A DNA stretch of 64,000 nucleotides, from positions 682,001-746,000 of the forward strand of contig NC_067203.1 of the NCBI RefSeq assembly GCF_026262505.1, given 5' to 3'. Under the pieces are notes generated by a model that did not search any database, was not told where the DNA came from, and worked only from the letters and a program-made list of their open reading frames with translations. Numbering within the stretch: the first letter of the stretch is position 1; every line of letters begins with the position of its first letter. A program made the position numbers and the translations under genes. This document shows, piece after piece, positions 19,573 to 30,399 of this stretch. Source of the stretch: Trichomonas vaginalis G3. Taxonomy: Eukaryota; Parabasalia; Trichomonadida; Trichomonadidae.

Positions 19573-20543
19573 TTGATTATATCTTATATATTAAACAAAC
19601 ATCATTCATCAACAAATGAATGGGAAGAAGTCTACAAATATTCATTTATAGGCACAGTTCATAATCAAAATCGGAGTTACGCAGGGTATTCAGGAGATTT
19701 TTATGTTCGCGACGTTTATTTTTCGAATCTTGGCAACGAAGGTGTTATTCACCTAAATTCTAGTGATGTTAAATCACTTATATCAAGTTGTAGTTTTGAG
19801 AACTCAAATAATAAAGACAATGAAGGTGGGTCTATTTATAGCAAGAATGGGCAAAGTTCCATTCGCAAAGTATGTAGTTTTGGATCTTATTCGAAATATG
19901 GTTTGTTTTGCACAATATTTGTCCCAGATAACACGACAAGTATCAACGAAATTCAAGACTCAACTGTGGCATTTAGTATTGGTGTTGGAATGGATGTCTT
20001 GCAATCTATTTAAATTATGGAAATATTTCATTTTTACGAAACAATGTCACAAAAAATGACGCTCATGCAATTACAGCTTTAAGCATAAATTCTGGTGAAG
20101 GAAACTCATTAATAAGATATTCAATTATTAATGCAAACGATGCTAATAACTATATTTGTTCAGCATCTGACAAATCATCAAAATATAGAAACTCTGTTTT
20201 GACTAATAATACTTCTTGGCGTGATGTTCTGTTTTCGTTAACTAATTCTGATGTTACTTTTGAAAATTGTTTCATAGCAAATAATAACTATGTTAAATAT
20301 TTTTTTAGTGAAAATTCTGGTTCAATTACAATTTATAAATCATATATTGATTCTAAACAAATATGCGAATCGAATCAAGACGTAAGAATCATACCATATA
20401 AAAAAGTTTCAATTGAGCTTCAATTCCTATCAACAGAACTCTGTCCAGGGAGCAGCTATTTTGTTTATGAATACAAGCAAAATAATTTCACTGATCCAAT
20501 TCGTTTTAAAGACTTTAAATCACCAATCAAGCGTAAAAGATAA
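19573..20543 (+). pseudogene. surface beta-helix-like family, copy 3 (frameshifted)
   Basis: The copy begins with a short leader, N-E-W-E-E-V-Y-K and the usual F-S-N-L-G-N-E-G-V-I-H-L. It ends with T-E-L-C-P-G-S-S-Y-F-V-Y and the basic tail I-K-R-K-R. A frameshift near 20000 separates the two halves; each half stays open. The conserved upstream block is at 19461-19515. On the opposite strand this block stays open for 70 codons, probably by chance or as the tail of a lost gene. Confidence 0.7.
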
Positions 20544-20823
20544 ACTCATTAAATAATTCAATATCTTGATGATATATATGTATATTTTGGTGTTACAAGC
20601 TCTTGTTTATTGTGTGCTTTTTTAAATTATATAATATGTAAACTCTAAATGAAAGATTTTTAATAATTTGTGGAAAATCCTCGTTATGTGAGTGATGTTA
20701 ATTCAAACTTGAACTTAATTGAATAATGATTCAATATAAGTCATTTAAATTTATTCAGCTTCGAACTGCAAATGAATAATATCTATAATGAACATTTGTA
20801 TTATTTGAAATGGAGATTGAAAT

Positions 20824-21050
20824 ATGTATACAATTTTTTGGCTACAATCTTCATTGGTTCATTCTCTGTGATGCGAAAACCTGCATTGAAGATAAGTTCA
20901 TAGCAAATTTGAGAAATCTAGAGACAAAATACATGCAATGGCTTGTCTTCCAGCATGAATTTCATCAAATGGAAAACAGTGAATGAAAATGAATTTTGTT
21001 AGTTCTGGAGATTGTTCGAAGTATTTTCTTAAAAAATCTTAAGAACTATC
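20824..21050 (-). pseudogene. decayed 3' fragment of the cyclase gene
   Basis: Scattered matches to the end of the cyclase gene are clear: ATCTTCATTGGTTCATTCTC with GTGATGCGAAAACCTGCA matches 24574-24615, and GTGAATGAAA with TCTGGAGATTGTTC matches about 25075-25115. The middle is deleted and many bases differ, so this fragment is older than the one at 15.3 kb. No frame survives. Confidence 0.7.
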
Positions 21051-21653
21051 TATGTGATTTATCATGTTAATTAACACTGCATCACAGAGATTCCATATGT
21101 CACCCATCTAAAATATTTAAAAACAATTTCTCTCCATTTCAATATAAACGCTTGCAACAAACTTTTTTATTAATGTAGAGAAGTGAATATTATGATACTT
21201 AAGTTAAAAGACTGAAATATATTAAATTTTCGATTTTGAAATTAGAAAAATATTTCAATATTATGTTAACATAATTGAAAATTTAAAGAGATGTAATTAG
21301 AAAATAAAAGAAACACTAATTAAAGCAAAATACAAAGAATAATCAAAATATGGAAGAATAATAATTTCATTTCAATAATGAATCAATGTATTTTATCAAA
21401 TACATCATATCATATGGTTTCAGAATACAAAATGATTGATTTCGAAGAAAGATTTATGGTATAAGTAGATCCATTATTTGAATATGTATACTCAGAAAAA
21501 GTTGACAGGTTTTTGATAGAGATCAGGCGGATCCGTATTCAAAAAATAAATGGATTTCTGTGTTGGCAAAAAATGTGACGTGTAATAAATGACATTTTAT
21601 TCTCTTTCTTTTAAAGCTTCATAATATAACAAATCTTCATTTTTCGTCAAATA

Positions 21654-22530
21654 ATGAATGGGAAGACGTCTACAAATCTGCATATAATGGCAACATATAC
21701 ACTCATAACCAGAGATATAAAAGATATTCGGGAGACTTTTATATTTACAACGTTTATTTCTCGAATCTTGGAAACTAAGGAGTTATTTATCTTTTTTCTA
21801 GTGAATTTAAATCCCTTATATCAAGGTGTTCCTTCGAGAATTCATCAAATTGCAATGAAGGCGGGTCAATTTATATCTATCAAGGCCAAAGTTCCATAAG
21901 AAAACTTGCAGTTATGGATCTCAGTCGACTGATATTGGAAGCTTTTGCTATATTAATCAATTAGATAATCCCATAAACATCAATGAAGTTCATGATTCAT
22001 CAATAATACTTAGAAATAGAGGTTATCGTTATGGATATTCAACAAACCATTTAATTAACGGAAATATTTCATTTTTAAATAACAACATCACAAAGAATTA
22101 TTGCAAAAATTCTGCAGCTTTTGTTATAGGAAATGGAGAAGGAAATTCTTTAATTAAGTATTCAATTTTAAATGAAAATCAAGCAGAAAGCAGCATATGT
22201 ACAACAGATGATAAACCATCAAAATATAAAAAGATTGCTTTCATCAACAACACTGCCAAATATGCAATGTTTGATTTTTGGAATTGTGATTCCACTTTTA
22301 ATAGCTGCTACATTGCAAATAATTGCCAAAACTATAATTATTTGTTTTACATATATTATGGCTCAATTACTGCATATAATTCATATATTCAAACCACAGA
22401 TCATATATGCAATTTGGATCAAAACATAACAATTGTGAATTATAAAAAGATTTCATTTGAATTTCAATTTCGATCAACAGAACTCTGTCCTGCAAGTAAT
22501 TATTTGGCCTCTCATTCAATCGAAAAATGA
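21654..22530 (+). pseudogene. surface beta-helix-like family, copy 4 (several breaks)
   Basis: The family pattern can be followed from N-E-W-E-D-V-Y-K-S to a diverged C-terminus (R-S-T-E-L-C-P-A-S-N-Y). A stop codon stands just after G-N in the first conserved strand block, and frameshifts follow. The usual D-P-x-x-F and basic K-R-K-R end is replaced by an early stop. The conserved upstream block is at 21491-21550. It is the most damaged of the full-length copies. Confidence 0.65.
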
Positions 22531-23433
22531 AAACTCCCATATATTTATTAATAGAATGCTGAACAGTTCTTATTTTGAATTCAATGCTTGATTGACATAT
22601 TAATAGTATTTTGATTTCTATAGTACATATAATCTTTTTATGCATATATGTTTCGTTTAATGTCGCAGAATGATCTATTATTAATTGTGATATTAAGAGT
22701 ACCCTTTGGCCAATCTAACTATATTTCAAACTTCTGACAAATGAAGTAAAACATCATATTAATCAGCATGAAAAAGTTGCATTAATATTTTTTAGTATAT
22801 TAATGATGTCTAGTTGTTTATATGAAGTTATCACATATCAATTTTAGAGATTTTAGAGTGATTACTAAATTGTTTTAGAGTTAAGTACAATTATGGCTGG
22901 TTTATTGGAATATAAACGTTTATGAGAGGTAGAATTCTCTGAAATTTGATTTTTCCTTAATTTAAAAATGAAAAATGACTCGAAGTTCTTTTATTTTTAA
23001 AATATCTCATTATATGTGCAGTTTGCGAAAGAAATCATCAATATAGTATTAATCAGGATTTGACAGTAGACGAAATTACCTATCTGCAAAATTTTCTATG
23101 ATATTATGCCCATGATTCATTTGATGATTGTTGCAATATTTACTTTTTCCATGATTTGGCCACTAATCAGGAACAAAGATGATGTTTACAATTATATGTC
23201 AATAGTTGAAAAAAGACTCCAAATACAGATTTAGGCGCTGATATCGGTCCATTTTTAGCCCTTGAAAATTTTCCTGATCAAAAACGCTAGAAGATACTCA
23301 TTAACCCAGATCTAATTTCTAAATAAAAGCAATGTTAAGATTCATTGAGTTTAAATAAACTATAAAAAAATAAATCAAAATATACAATAAATTTCATAGA
23401 GTTTTAAAATATTTAGACCTCCTGATAATTGTT
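22531..23433. other. AT-rich intergenic DNA; contains a copy of cyclase 3' flank
   Basis: No gene is seen. 23362-23412 matches the DNA just downstream of the cyclase gene (24450-24500: AATAAATCAAAATATA and AATTTCATGGAGTTTTAAAA), another sign of duplication from that locus. Confidence 0.5.
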
Positions 23434-23503
23434 TCATCGTATTCTTTTAAATTTATCAATGGAAGCTAATAAATTAGATCATCGTATTCTTTTAAATTTA
23501 TCA
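23434..23503. repeat. 25-bp direct duplication at the break of copy 5
   Basis: TCATCGTATTCTTTTAAATT and the next five bases occur at 23434-23458 and again at 23479-23503. The second copy abuts the point where surface copy 5 begins, so it probably marks the repair junction that truncated the gene. Confidence 0.75.
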
Positions 23504-24186
23504 CAGTTTGTAGCTTTGGATCTCAATCATGGTTTGGGGGCTTTTGCTATATTGATGTATCGAAAAATTACTCAAATATCAACGAAATTCATGATTCGTC
23601 GATAATATTTAGTAATAGAGAAGAGAAATTTGGATATACTACAATCTCTCTAGAATTTGGAAATATATCCATTATATGTAATAACATTACAAAAAATTGC
23701 TGTCAAGAATATTCAACATTTGGCATTGGCACAATTGATGGAAGTGTTTTAATAAAATATTCAATAAATAATGACAATCATGCAGATTACGAAAATTTTG
23801 CTATAACTTGCAATTTACTAAAATATTTCAGTAACGTATTCATAAACAACAGTTCACTTTATTATAAACTGCTTTCTTTTAATAAATGCAATGCTACTAT
23901 TAAAAATTGTTTCTTTGCAAATAATATTCATGATGGACGTTATTTGTTTGAATTTGCTGCAAGCTCAATAATGATATATAATTCATATATTGATTCAAAA
24001 CAAATATGTAAAACATGTCAAGACATTACGATTATATCGAATAAAAACGTTTCTCTTGCACTTGGATTCTCATCAACAGAACTTTGTCCAGGAAGCAACT
24101 TTTTTGTTCCACAATACAGGCGAAAAGAAATAACGGACCCAGCTCATTTTAAAGATTTTAAATCATTAATCAAGCGAAAAAGATAA
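23504..24186 (+). pseudogene. surface beta-helix-like family, copy 5 (5'-truncated)
   Basis: One reading frame stays open for about 227 codons from V-C-S-F-G-S to the conserved T-E-L-C-P-G-S-N-F-F-V-P, D-P-A-H-F and I-K-R-K-R tail, but there is no start codon or signal peptide. The 5' third of the gene is missing at a sharp junction next to a 25-bp duplication. The open frame suggests that truncation was recent. Confidence 0.75.
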
Positions 24187-24195
24187 ACTATAATA

Positions 24196-24386
24196 AGGCT
24201 CCGGTCCCACACTCTCAATTTTTAAAATTGAATATATCCATCAATAAGAGTTTTCTAGGAATGCTACGTCATATATCATAATATAATATTATAGCTTATA
24301 TTACACTAATATAATAACTTTGATTCATGAAAATTCTTACTGACGGATATTCAATTTTCAAAATTGAGAGAGTGGGACTGGAGCCT
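24196..24386. mobile_element. 191-bp MITE with TA target duplication (mariner-type)
   Basis: Inverted ends begin AGGCTCCGGTCCCAC and AGGCTCCAGTCCCAC and stay similar for about 40 bp, through TCTCAATTTT and AAAATTGAATAT. TA dinucleotides flank both sides (24194-24195 and 24387-24388). There is no coding capacity. TA target duplication points to mobilisation by a Tc1/mariner-type transposase. Confidence 0.85.
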
Positions 24387-24534
24387 TAATAGCTTCAATT
24401 TTTGTCGATTATGTTTTATTAAATGAAGAAGCTTACTTTCTTATTTACTAAATTTATAAAAAATAAATCAAAATATAAAATAAATTTCATGGAGTTTTAA
24501 AATAAAAAAAAATATAAAATATATAAAAATTAAA

Positions 24535-27500
24535 TTATTTGACATCAATTGTATACGATTGAACTGTTTCTGTTCCAATCTTCATTGGTTCATTCTCGGT
24601 GATGCGGAAACCTGCACTGAAGATGAGTTCGTAGACAGATCGAGTGACTCGAACTTTGTCGAGTTCGCAGACTTTCGTCATCTTCTCAGCGAATTTATCA
24701 ACATTTCCTAATATCTGGAAACTTGGGAAATCTGGAGATAAAACACCTGCAATGACTGGGCCACCTGTGTGAATTCCAATCTTAAGTGAGAAATCTGCTT
24801 CCAGGGCTTGTTTCAATGATGGTAATGCTTTCAACAATTCAACAACAAATTTAACACTTTCTTCTGCGTGTTTTTCTGGTTTGTTGATAGACATGAACAA
24901 ACCACCTGTGTATATGTATTGACCTGCGAATGTTTTGAGTTTGTTCAATGTCGAGAACTGTTTCATCAATTCATCGAATCCTTTGTACAATGTCGCGTAG
25001 AACCTGAATTTCTGTTGGACATCCATTTCTGAATTGATGATGATCTGAATTCCACCAACAGAAATAGAGTGAACAGTGAATGAAACTGAATCTTGTCCAT
25101 TCTGGAGATCGTTCAATGTACTTTCCGGCAGAATCTTAAGAAGCATCTCAGTAATTGCTTTATGCTTTGCTTTGATCTTCTGCTCGCTATCAATGAAACT
25201 CGAAACATCCTGCAAAATAATTGCACAACTTGTGATTTCAATATTTTCATTTTGCAAAACTGGTCGTGTATCATGCATAGCAATAACATCAACATTGGCA
25301 TGGACAGGAACACCTAATGTATTAGTTGTACTAATATTAGATGAAAATCTCACTTCACCTTTATTTTCAAACACATTGAAAATTGAAAGTGATAATTGGT
25401 CGGACGATAATTCTTTAACATTTTTACAGTCCGGCAACATTTGCGAGAAAGCATTATTAAATTCAACAATATCCAAGTTCTTATCAACTATTGCTATTCC
25501 TTCTCTGCAGTGGTTCAAATAGTATTGATCTGAATAGTTGAATTCTGATTTTTGGACTTCATTTGAACTTCTTCCTGATTGGATCAAATTCAAGAGTTGT
25601 TGATGTCCCATGATTATGTCCAAATCAACCAAAATCAACATTCTCATTGCGACTTTTATGTTCTCTGTGTATCTCCAGATTTCATAGATAATGAAACCTA
25701 AAGTAAACAAAGTACAAATGACATACAAAGCGATGAAAACAGGAACTGCTTGATGACCATTTGGCAAATCTTTTGATGTTTGTTCAGACAAAACATCGTA
25801 ATAAGCAGATTCAACAGCATCATAAACCCACCACAAGAAATAAGCATTGTAATTAGCATTCGATTTCGATGTTGCTTGTTGCGGCTGTGTTAATTTGGAC
25901 ACGAAAATAAATGTATCCAACATTTGGATATAACCGAAACTTGCCAATCTTTCCCAATTTGCTTTTGCAATTGGAATTTTATCTTCAGATTCATCCAAAG
26001 GAGAGAACAACCATCTGTAATCTTCCTGTACACGTATCCAATTATCTATTTGTGTCTTTGATTTGAGTAATTGCAATGAATTAGATAATCTCGCTTCATC
26101 AACTTTTTTATCTTTTAATGATAACAATCTCTTAACCAAATCAATGTTTTGGTTGTATTTAGTATCAGGATAAGAATTAAGGAATGCAATTGTTGTTGCC
26201 AAGAAAGAAATTCTCAAATCAGACATCGCTGTCTTTAAAACAGCACCACTTCTTACGAAATCATCGGAATTAGTAATCATTCCTTTCGTATAGAAATAGA
26301 ATCCATAACATAAAACAACAGCAGGAACAACAGTAAGAAATGTTCCAACATATAAAGGACCTCGAAGTGAATTGATACTTGATGTCGTAATAAGTGAAGT
26401 ATTTTCTGATTCATCTTTTTTAGAATCAGAATTTATCAATTTCCTGATTTCATTGGATGGCAACTTTGAGAAGGAATTGGCAATTTCTTCCATCTGTATT
26501 GTGATCTTGAAAAATGTTAACATCAATGGCAGACTCCATACAAAAAATGTCACCAAAAGTGACAAAACCATCCAATTCATGTTTTCTGTTATTGAACTTA
26601 AGAAAGTCAATTTCGATGAGATTGTTGTCAGAATACTCTTGAATTTGTCGTAAATTTCAAAAGTTGTGTTAACAAATGTCTCATCATAATCATTTATCAT
26701 CATTACAGAGATAATTGATTCGGAAATGGTCTGTGATGTGCTGTTGAACTTGTAGTTGTTGTAGGAATCAACAAAATCAAGAATTCCGGCTCTTGAAGTG
26801 TCGAGATCTCCTAATCCTGTTGACATGTTCTGCAAACCATCTCTAATTTGGTTGGCGATGTTGAGAATAGTGTGGTCTGAGATGTCAACCATCTTGGCAT
26901 GGCCGGCTGGATACCAGAATGGACTAATTATATTCATCGTCGTTGTATCATTCAGGAAAATGGAATCTGGCTGCTGGTACGCGTAGTAAAGGACCTTTGT
27001 GAAGAAGTAGCGTGAGAATGAGTGCAATAATGTGTTAGCATCGACCAAGAAACTAAATGTATTTGTTATTTCGTCCAAAGCTCTTTCTTTGAACAAAAGA
27101 ACGAACAACAAATAGAATCCAATGGTTATTATTGCGGCAATTCCGAAATAAAGGGCTTTGATTCCCCAATTTCCGAGTTTTGAATTCTTTATTAAGTCGG
27201 AAGTGACTTCTCTCTTGCTCATTTGGTCAAAGTCGATATCGCTATGAATGGCAGTGCCAACGATATCGATTTCTTTCGTAAGATCCGAAATAGAATTCAT
27301 AACATTGGGGAAAAGACCCATCATATTGGTGAGAGCTCGGTCTTTGTGGGCTGGAATGCCTTTCTCGAGGAGATCTAAGTCTGATCTGAGTCTTCTGGCC
27401 TCATCAAAATTAAATGTCTGGGAAGAGTGGAGTTTTACGGCCAATGAAATAACTTCTGGGCAGTTCTCGTAATCATTAACGATTTGGTTGAGCTCTTTCT

Positions 27501-28962
27501 TCAAATCAGTAGTTAATAAATCTAAGCCGTGAATATTTGCCCAAAAAGTATCAGTATTTCCGTGCAAAACGTTCTCCCAGAATTTTTTAATGTTCAAAAG
27601 GAGTATCTTTGAGTGGCTTTCTATGTTCTCAAACGCTTTGACAACCTGATGTGTTGCAGCAGTGTTTCTGTGGCTCATTAGGAGGTCGATTTGGAAGTTA
27701 AGGATACGTCTGCAAGGGATCTTTGACTCCTTGAGTTTGTCATTGATGACTTCCAACTTGTATTTGTAAGATGGAAAAGCAGAAACAACACGTGCGTACA
27801 CGAAAAGCATATCGGTGCATTGCGTTATGTCGTCATCTAAGAAATTATCGTAGAGAGGGAACATAAATACACCAGGAGAGCAGTAATCAAGAGATCTTCG
27901 AACATCACGGGCGAGGTTGTCACTTCTGCCGTAGAAATATTCATCCTGAGCGGCTGCATCAAGAGTTACCATTGAAATTTGACTGAATTTTGAATGGATG
28001 AAATGGAAAATTAAATAAGAAAGGATAACAAAGACAATTATGATGAAGAATATGATATTATAGTCGATTTTGACGTAATTGGCAACAATATTTATGATGT
28101 TTGCCGTTCCATTTGTGATTAATAATGCGCAATAGACATGTCCAAGGATTTTATTGAGGAACATGCTGTCAAGGAATAAGTAGCTGGATACGGCGATGGA
28201 ATATATGATCATAATAACAAGTTCCACGGTTGCTGGAACACCGTTATTTGTAAGAGCGGCTGTGAACAAAGCAGACAAGATTCCTGTGGTTAATGGGATA
28301 AATGCTGCACTGCCTGGTGTCCACATAAGAGTAACATCGCGAATAAACATGATTCTTGGGGAGATGAAAGTATAATGAGCATAAACTTGTAAGAGAAATG
28401 TAATAATTGATAAGATTAATGCTACTATTTTTAAGGCATCAGCTCCTTTGCGTGCTAATGAATCAATTGAAACTCCTATTGTGCAAGTTGTAAATGAGAG
28501 TAAAATTGGTAATAAGAATGTGGATATGCCATAGACAAGAGCTATTTCTGTGGGCTTCATTGATTTCAGTCTTGAATAAATATAAGCTCTGAAAACTAAA
28601 ACCCTAAAAATGATGAGAGTAATGCATGAAAACACTATAGATGTGTATTCTGCACCATCAAAAGTGGCACCACCAATCCAAATTACAGACAAAAATCTGA
28701 GAATTGATGCAATGACTGATGTTTCTCTTTGTTTATATGCGTGATAAACGAATGCTGGGAAGATAGATTGGATGCAGAGAAAAACAGATGTAATCATGGA
28801 GAAAATATACTGTGGCTTTGTATCTGTCTGTATTCTTGCATAGTAATTAAAAAGCCATTCTTGAACTTTTTCGATCGGTGAGACATCCATAATCCCAGGA
28901 TAGTCAGCCTTAAAGCTGGAGTTGATAATATCATTTGGGTTGGATTTGTTCTCTTCGGTCAT
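24535..28962 (-). CDS. large multi-span membrane protein with PAS-like and class III cyclase-like domain
   Basis: A 1475-residue host protein of the trichomonad adenylate/guanylate cyclase family. Residues 45-330 hold about ten membrane spans. A soluble region and spans near 620-640, 795-815, 870-890 and 1110-1130 follow. A PAS-like domain (H-C-R-E-G-I-A-I-V-D near 1185) precedes the cyclase homology domain (about 1290-1475). In that domain the usual metal-binding Asp of D-x-V-G-F-T is replaced (H-S-I-S-V-G-G). The second Asp of K-T-x-G-D is also absent (K-T-F-A-G-Q-Y), and the W-G-D-x-V-N-x-A-x-R block reads L-G-N-V-D-K-F-A-E-K. The fold is kept by K-I-G-I-H-T-G-G-P-V-I-A-G-V. It probably acts as a regulatory pseudo-cyclase or receptor. 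Two fragments of its 3' end are duplicated upstream. Confidence 0.88.
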   Translation of the reverse strand: MTEENKSNPNDIINSSFKADYPGIMDVSPIEKVQEWLFNYYARIQTDTKPQYIFSMITSVFLCIQSIFPAFVYHAYKQRETSVIASILRFLSVIWIGGATFDGAEYTSIVFSCITLIIFRVLVFRAYIYSRLKSMKPTEIALVYGISTFLLPILLSFTTCTIGVSIDSLARKGADALKIVALILSIITFLLQVYAHYTFISPRIMFIRDVTLMWTPGSAAFIPLTTGILSALFTAALTNNGVPATVELVIMIIYSIAVSSYLFLDSMFLNKILGHVYCALLITNGTANIINIVANYVKIDYNIIFFIIIVFVILSYLIFHFIHSKFSQISMVTLDAAAQDEYFYGRSDNLARDVRRSLDYCSPGVFMFPLYDNFLDDDITQCTDMLFVYARVVSAFPSYKYKLEVINDKLKESKIPCRRILNFQIDLLMSHRNTAATHQVVKAFENIESHSKILLLNIKKFWENVLHGNTDTFWANIHGLDLLTTDLKKELNQIVNDYENCPEVISLAVKLHSSQTFNFDEARRLRSDLDLLEKGIPAHKDRALTNMMGLFPNVMNSISDLTKEIDIVGTAIHSDIDFDQMSKREVTSDLIKNSKLGNWGIKALYFGIAAIITIGFYLLFVLLFKERALDEITNTFSFLVDANTLLHSFSRYFFTKVLYYAYQQPDSIFLNDTTTMNIISPFWYPAGHAKMVDISDHTILNIANQIRDGLQNMSTGLGDLDTSRAGILDFVDSYNNYKFNSTSQTISESIISVMMINDYDETFVNTTFEIYDKFKSILTTISSKLTFLSSITENMNWMVLSLLVTFFVWSLPLMLTFFKITIQMEEIANSFSKLPSNEIRKLINSDSKKDESENTSLITTSSINSLRGPLYVGTFLTVVPAVVLCYGFYFYTKGMITNSDDFVRSGAVLKTAMSDLRISFLATTIAFLNSYPDTKYNQNIDLVKRLLSLKDKKVDEARLSNSLQLLKSKTQIDNWIRVQEDYRWLFSPLDESEDKIPIAKANWERLASFGYIQMLDTFIFVSKLTQPQQATSKSNANYNAYFLWWVYDAVESAYYDVLSEQTSKDLPNGHQAVPVFIALYVICTLFTLGFIIYEIWRYTENIKVAMRMLILVDLDIIMGHQQLLNLIQSGRSSNEVQKSEFNYSDQYYLNHCREGIAIVDKNLDIVEFNNAFSQMLPDCKNVKELSSDQLSLSIFNVFENKGEVRFSSNISTTNTLGVPVHANVDVIAMHDTRPVLQNENIEITSCAIILQDVSSFIDSEQKIKAKHKAITEMLLKILPESTLNDLQNGQDSVSFTVHSISVGGIQIIINSEMDVQQKFRFYATLYKGFDELMKQFSTLNKLKTFAGQYIYTGGLFMSINKPEKHAEESVKFVVELLKALPSLKQALEADFSLKIGIHTGGPVIAGVLSPDFPSFQILGNVDKFAEKMTKVCELDKVRVTRSVYELIFSAGFRITENEPMKIGTETVQSYTIDVK

Positions 28963-30399
28963 GAAAAATTATATTCTGAAAATTGAAAATTTTAAAAATC
29001 AATTAAAAATGATTGTTTAACCACTCTATTATGAAAGGTAAAAATTATACTTCTGATTGAAAATTTTAATAATCTTACGCTTTTCTGCGGATAAATATAA
29101 AGTAATAAAATAAGATAGATAGAACCGAATTATGAACTTCTATTAATAAAGATATTCACAAAATATTATCATGAAATTGAATATGCTTCTGAAAAGTTTG
29201 AATAATAATTTAATTTGAGAAACAAGTAGAAACATTTGTGAATAAATAACGAATTTTTATTCGGTCAAACATTTTGATTTAGTAATTTAGTTGTACCTTA
29301 TGTCATACTGGGATTTCTTATTTCAATTTTTTGAATTTCACAAATTCTATATTTGGACTAAAAAATATGAATTAATACCATCATTATACTCTAAATTAAC
29401 CAAAAACATTAGAATTCAATTTTTTGAAAAATCAAATTCTCAACCAAAATAGATATCTAACATATTTTATCCTATATTTCTAATAGTTTATTGAAAAAAT
29501 AAACGTTCTCTCACAAAAGAAGGTTCTAAAATTATTTTCCATGAAAACGAGACAAAATCCTTTACCATTCTAATACTTTTAAACAAATATTAAAAATAAA
29601 AACACGTTATAAAGACGATAAAATTTAATTATATACTGTGCATATGGTATGTAGCTTGATTTGATTATTCACACAAATTATTTTGCGTCACTCTTAAAAA
29701 ATCGATTGAGCACATTCAAAAAAATTCAAAGGCTGCTATTTATCGAAAAACCATTTTCATTGATTTTCATCGAACCTAATCTGTTGTTTTTCAAACTTAC
29801 CGAAGCATCGGAACAAATTCACATGTTTTTTGTTGCTTGAGCATTGAGGGAAAAGAAAAGTTTATCGATAAAAATAAAATATGAAAAATAAAAATCCTGA
29901 AAAGCAACTTTGTAGTTTTGTGCTTCTATCTAAATTCCTTTTTTATTTCAAACGTAATGACTAAATTAAGCGATATTGCTCCTTTTAAAAAATAATTTAA
30001 TTTTCAATAGTTTTTTGATGCTTTAAGATATTAAGAGTTTTGCAATTTGAATGTTAATCATTAATTTTTGAAATCAATTAAAAACTCACTAATTTATTCA
30101 TATTTTTTCAAAATAATGCAAAACTAGAATGGAAGTCTGCATTAATTCTTAGTTCTGTAGCTACTCATGCAATTAAGCTACAAGAAATATTTCCTAATAA
30201 TGCATAAAAGGCTAAATTATCAATTCGACGTTATAAAAGGATAATGCAGGGTATATGATTTCATATGGGCACTGATTGGGTTTGATCAAATACATCAATT
30301 GAGCAAAGAATGTAATTCCTATCATATGAAAAGCGTTAGATAACGCCAAAAAAAATGATGTTTCAAAATAAAAAAAATCTTCTGAAATTTTTTTTTATA
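28963..30399. other. long AT-rich intergenic region between divergent genes
   Basis: The 1.4 kb between the cyclase and the next gene holds no supported frame or clear repeat. It should contain both divergent promoters. On the cyclase side the ATG directly follows TTTTTC, giving an initiator-like TTTTTCATGA context. Confidence 0.4.
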
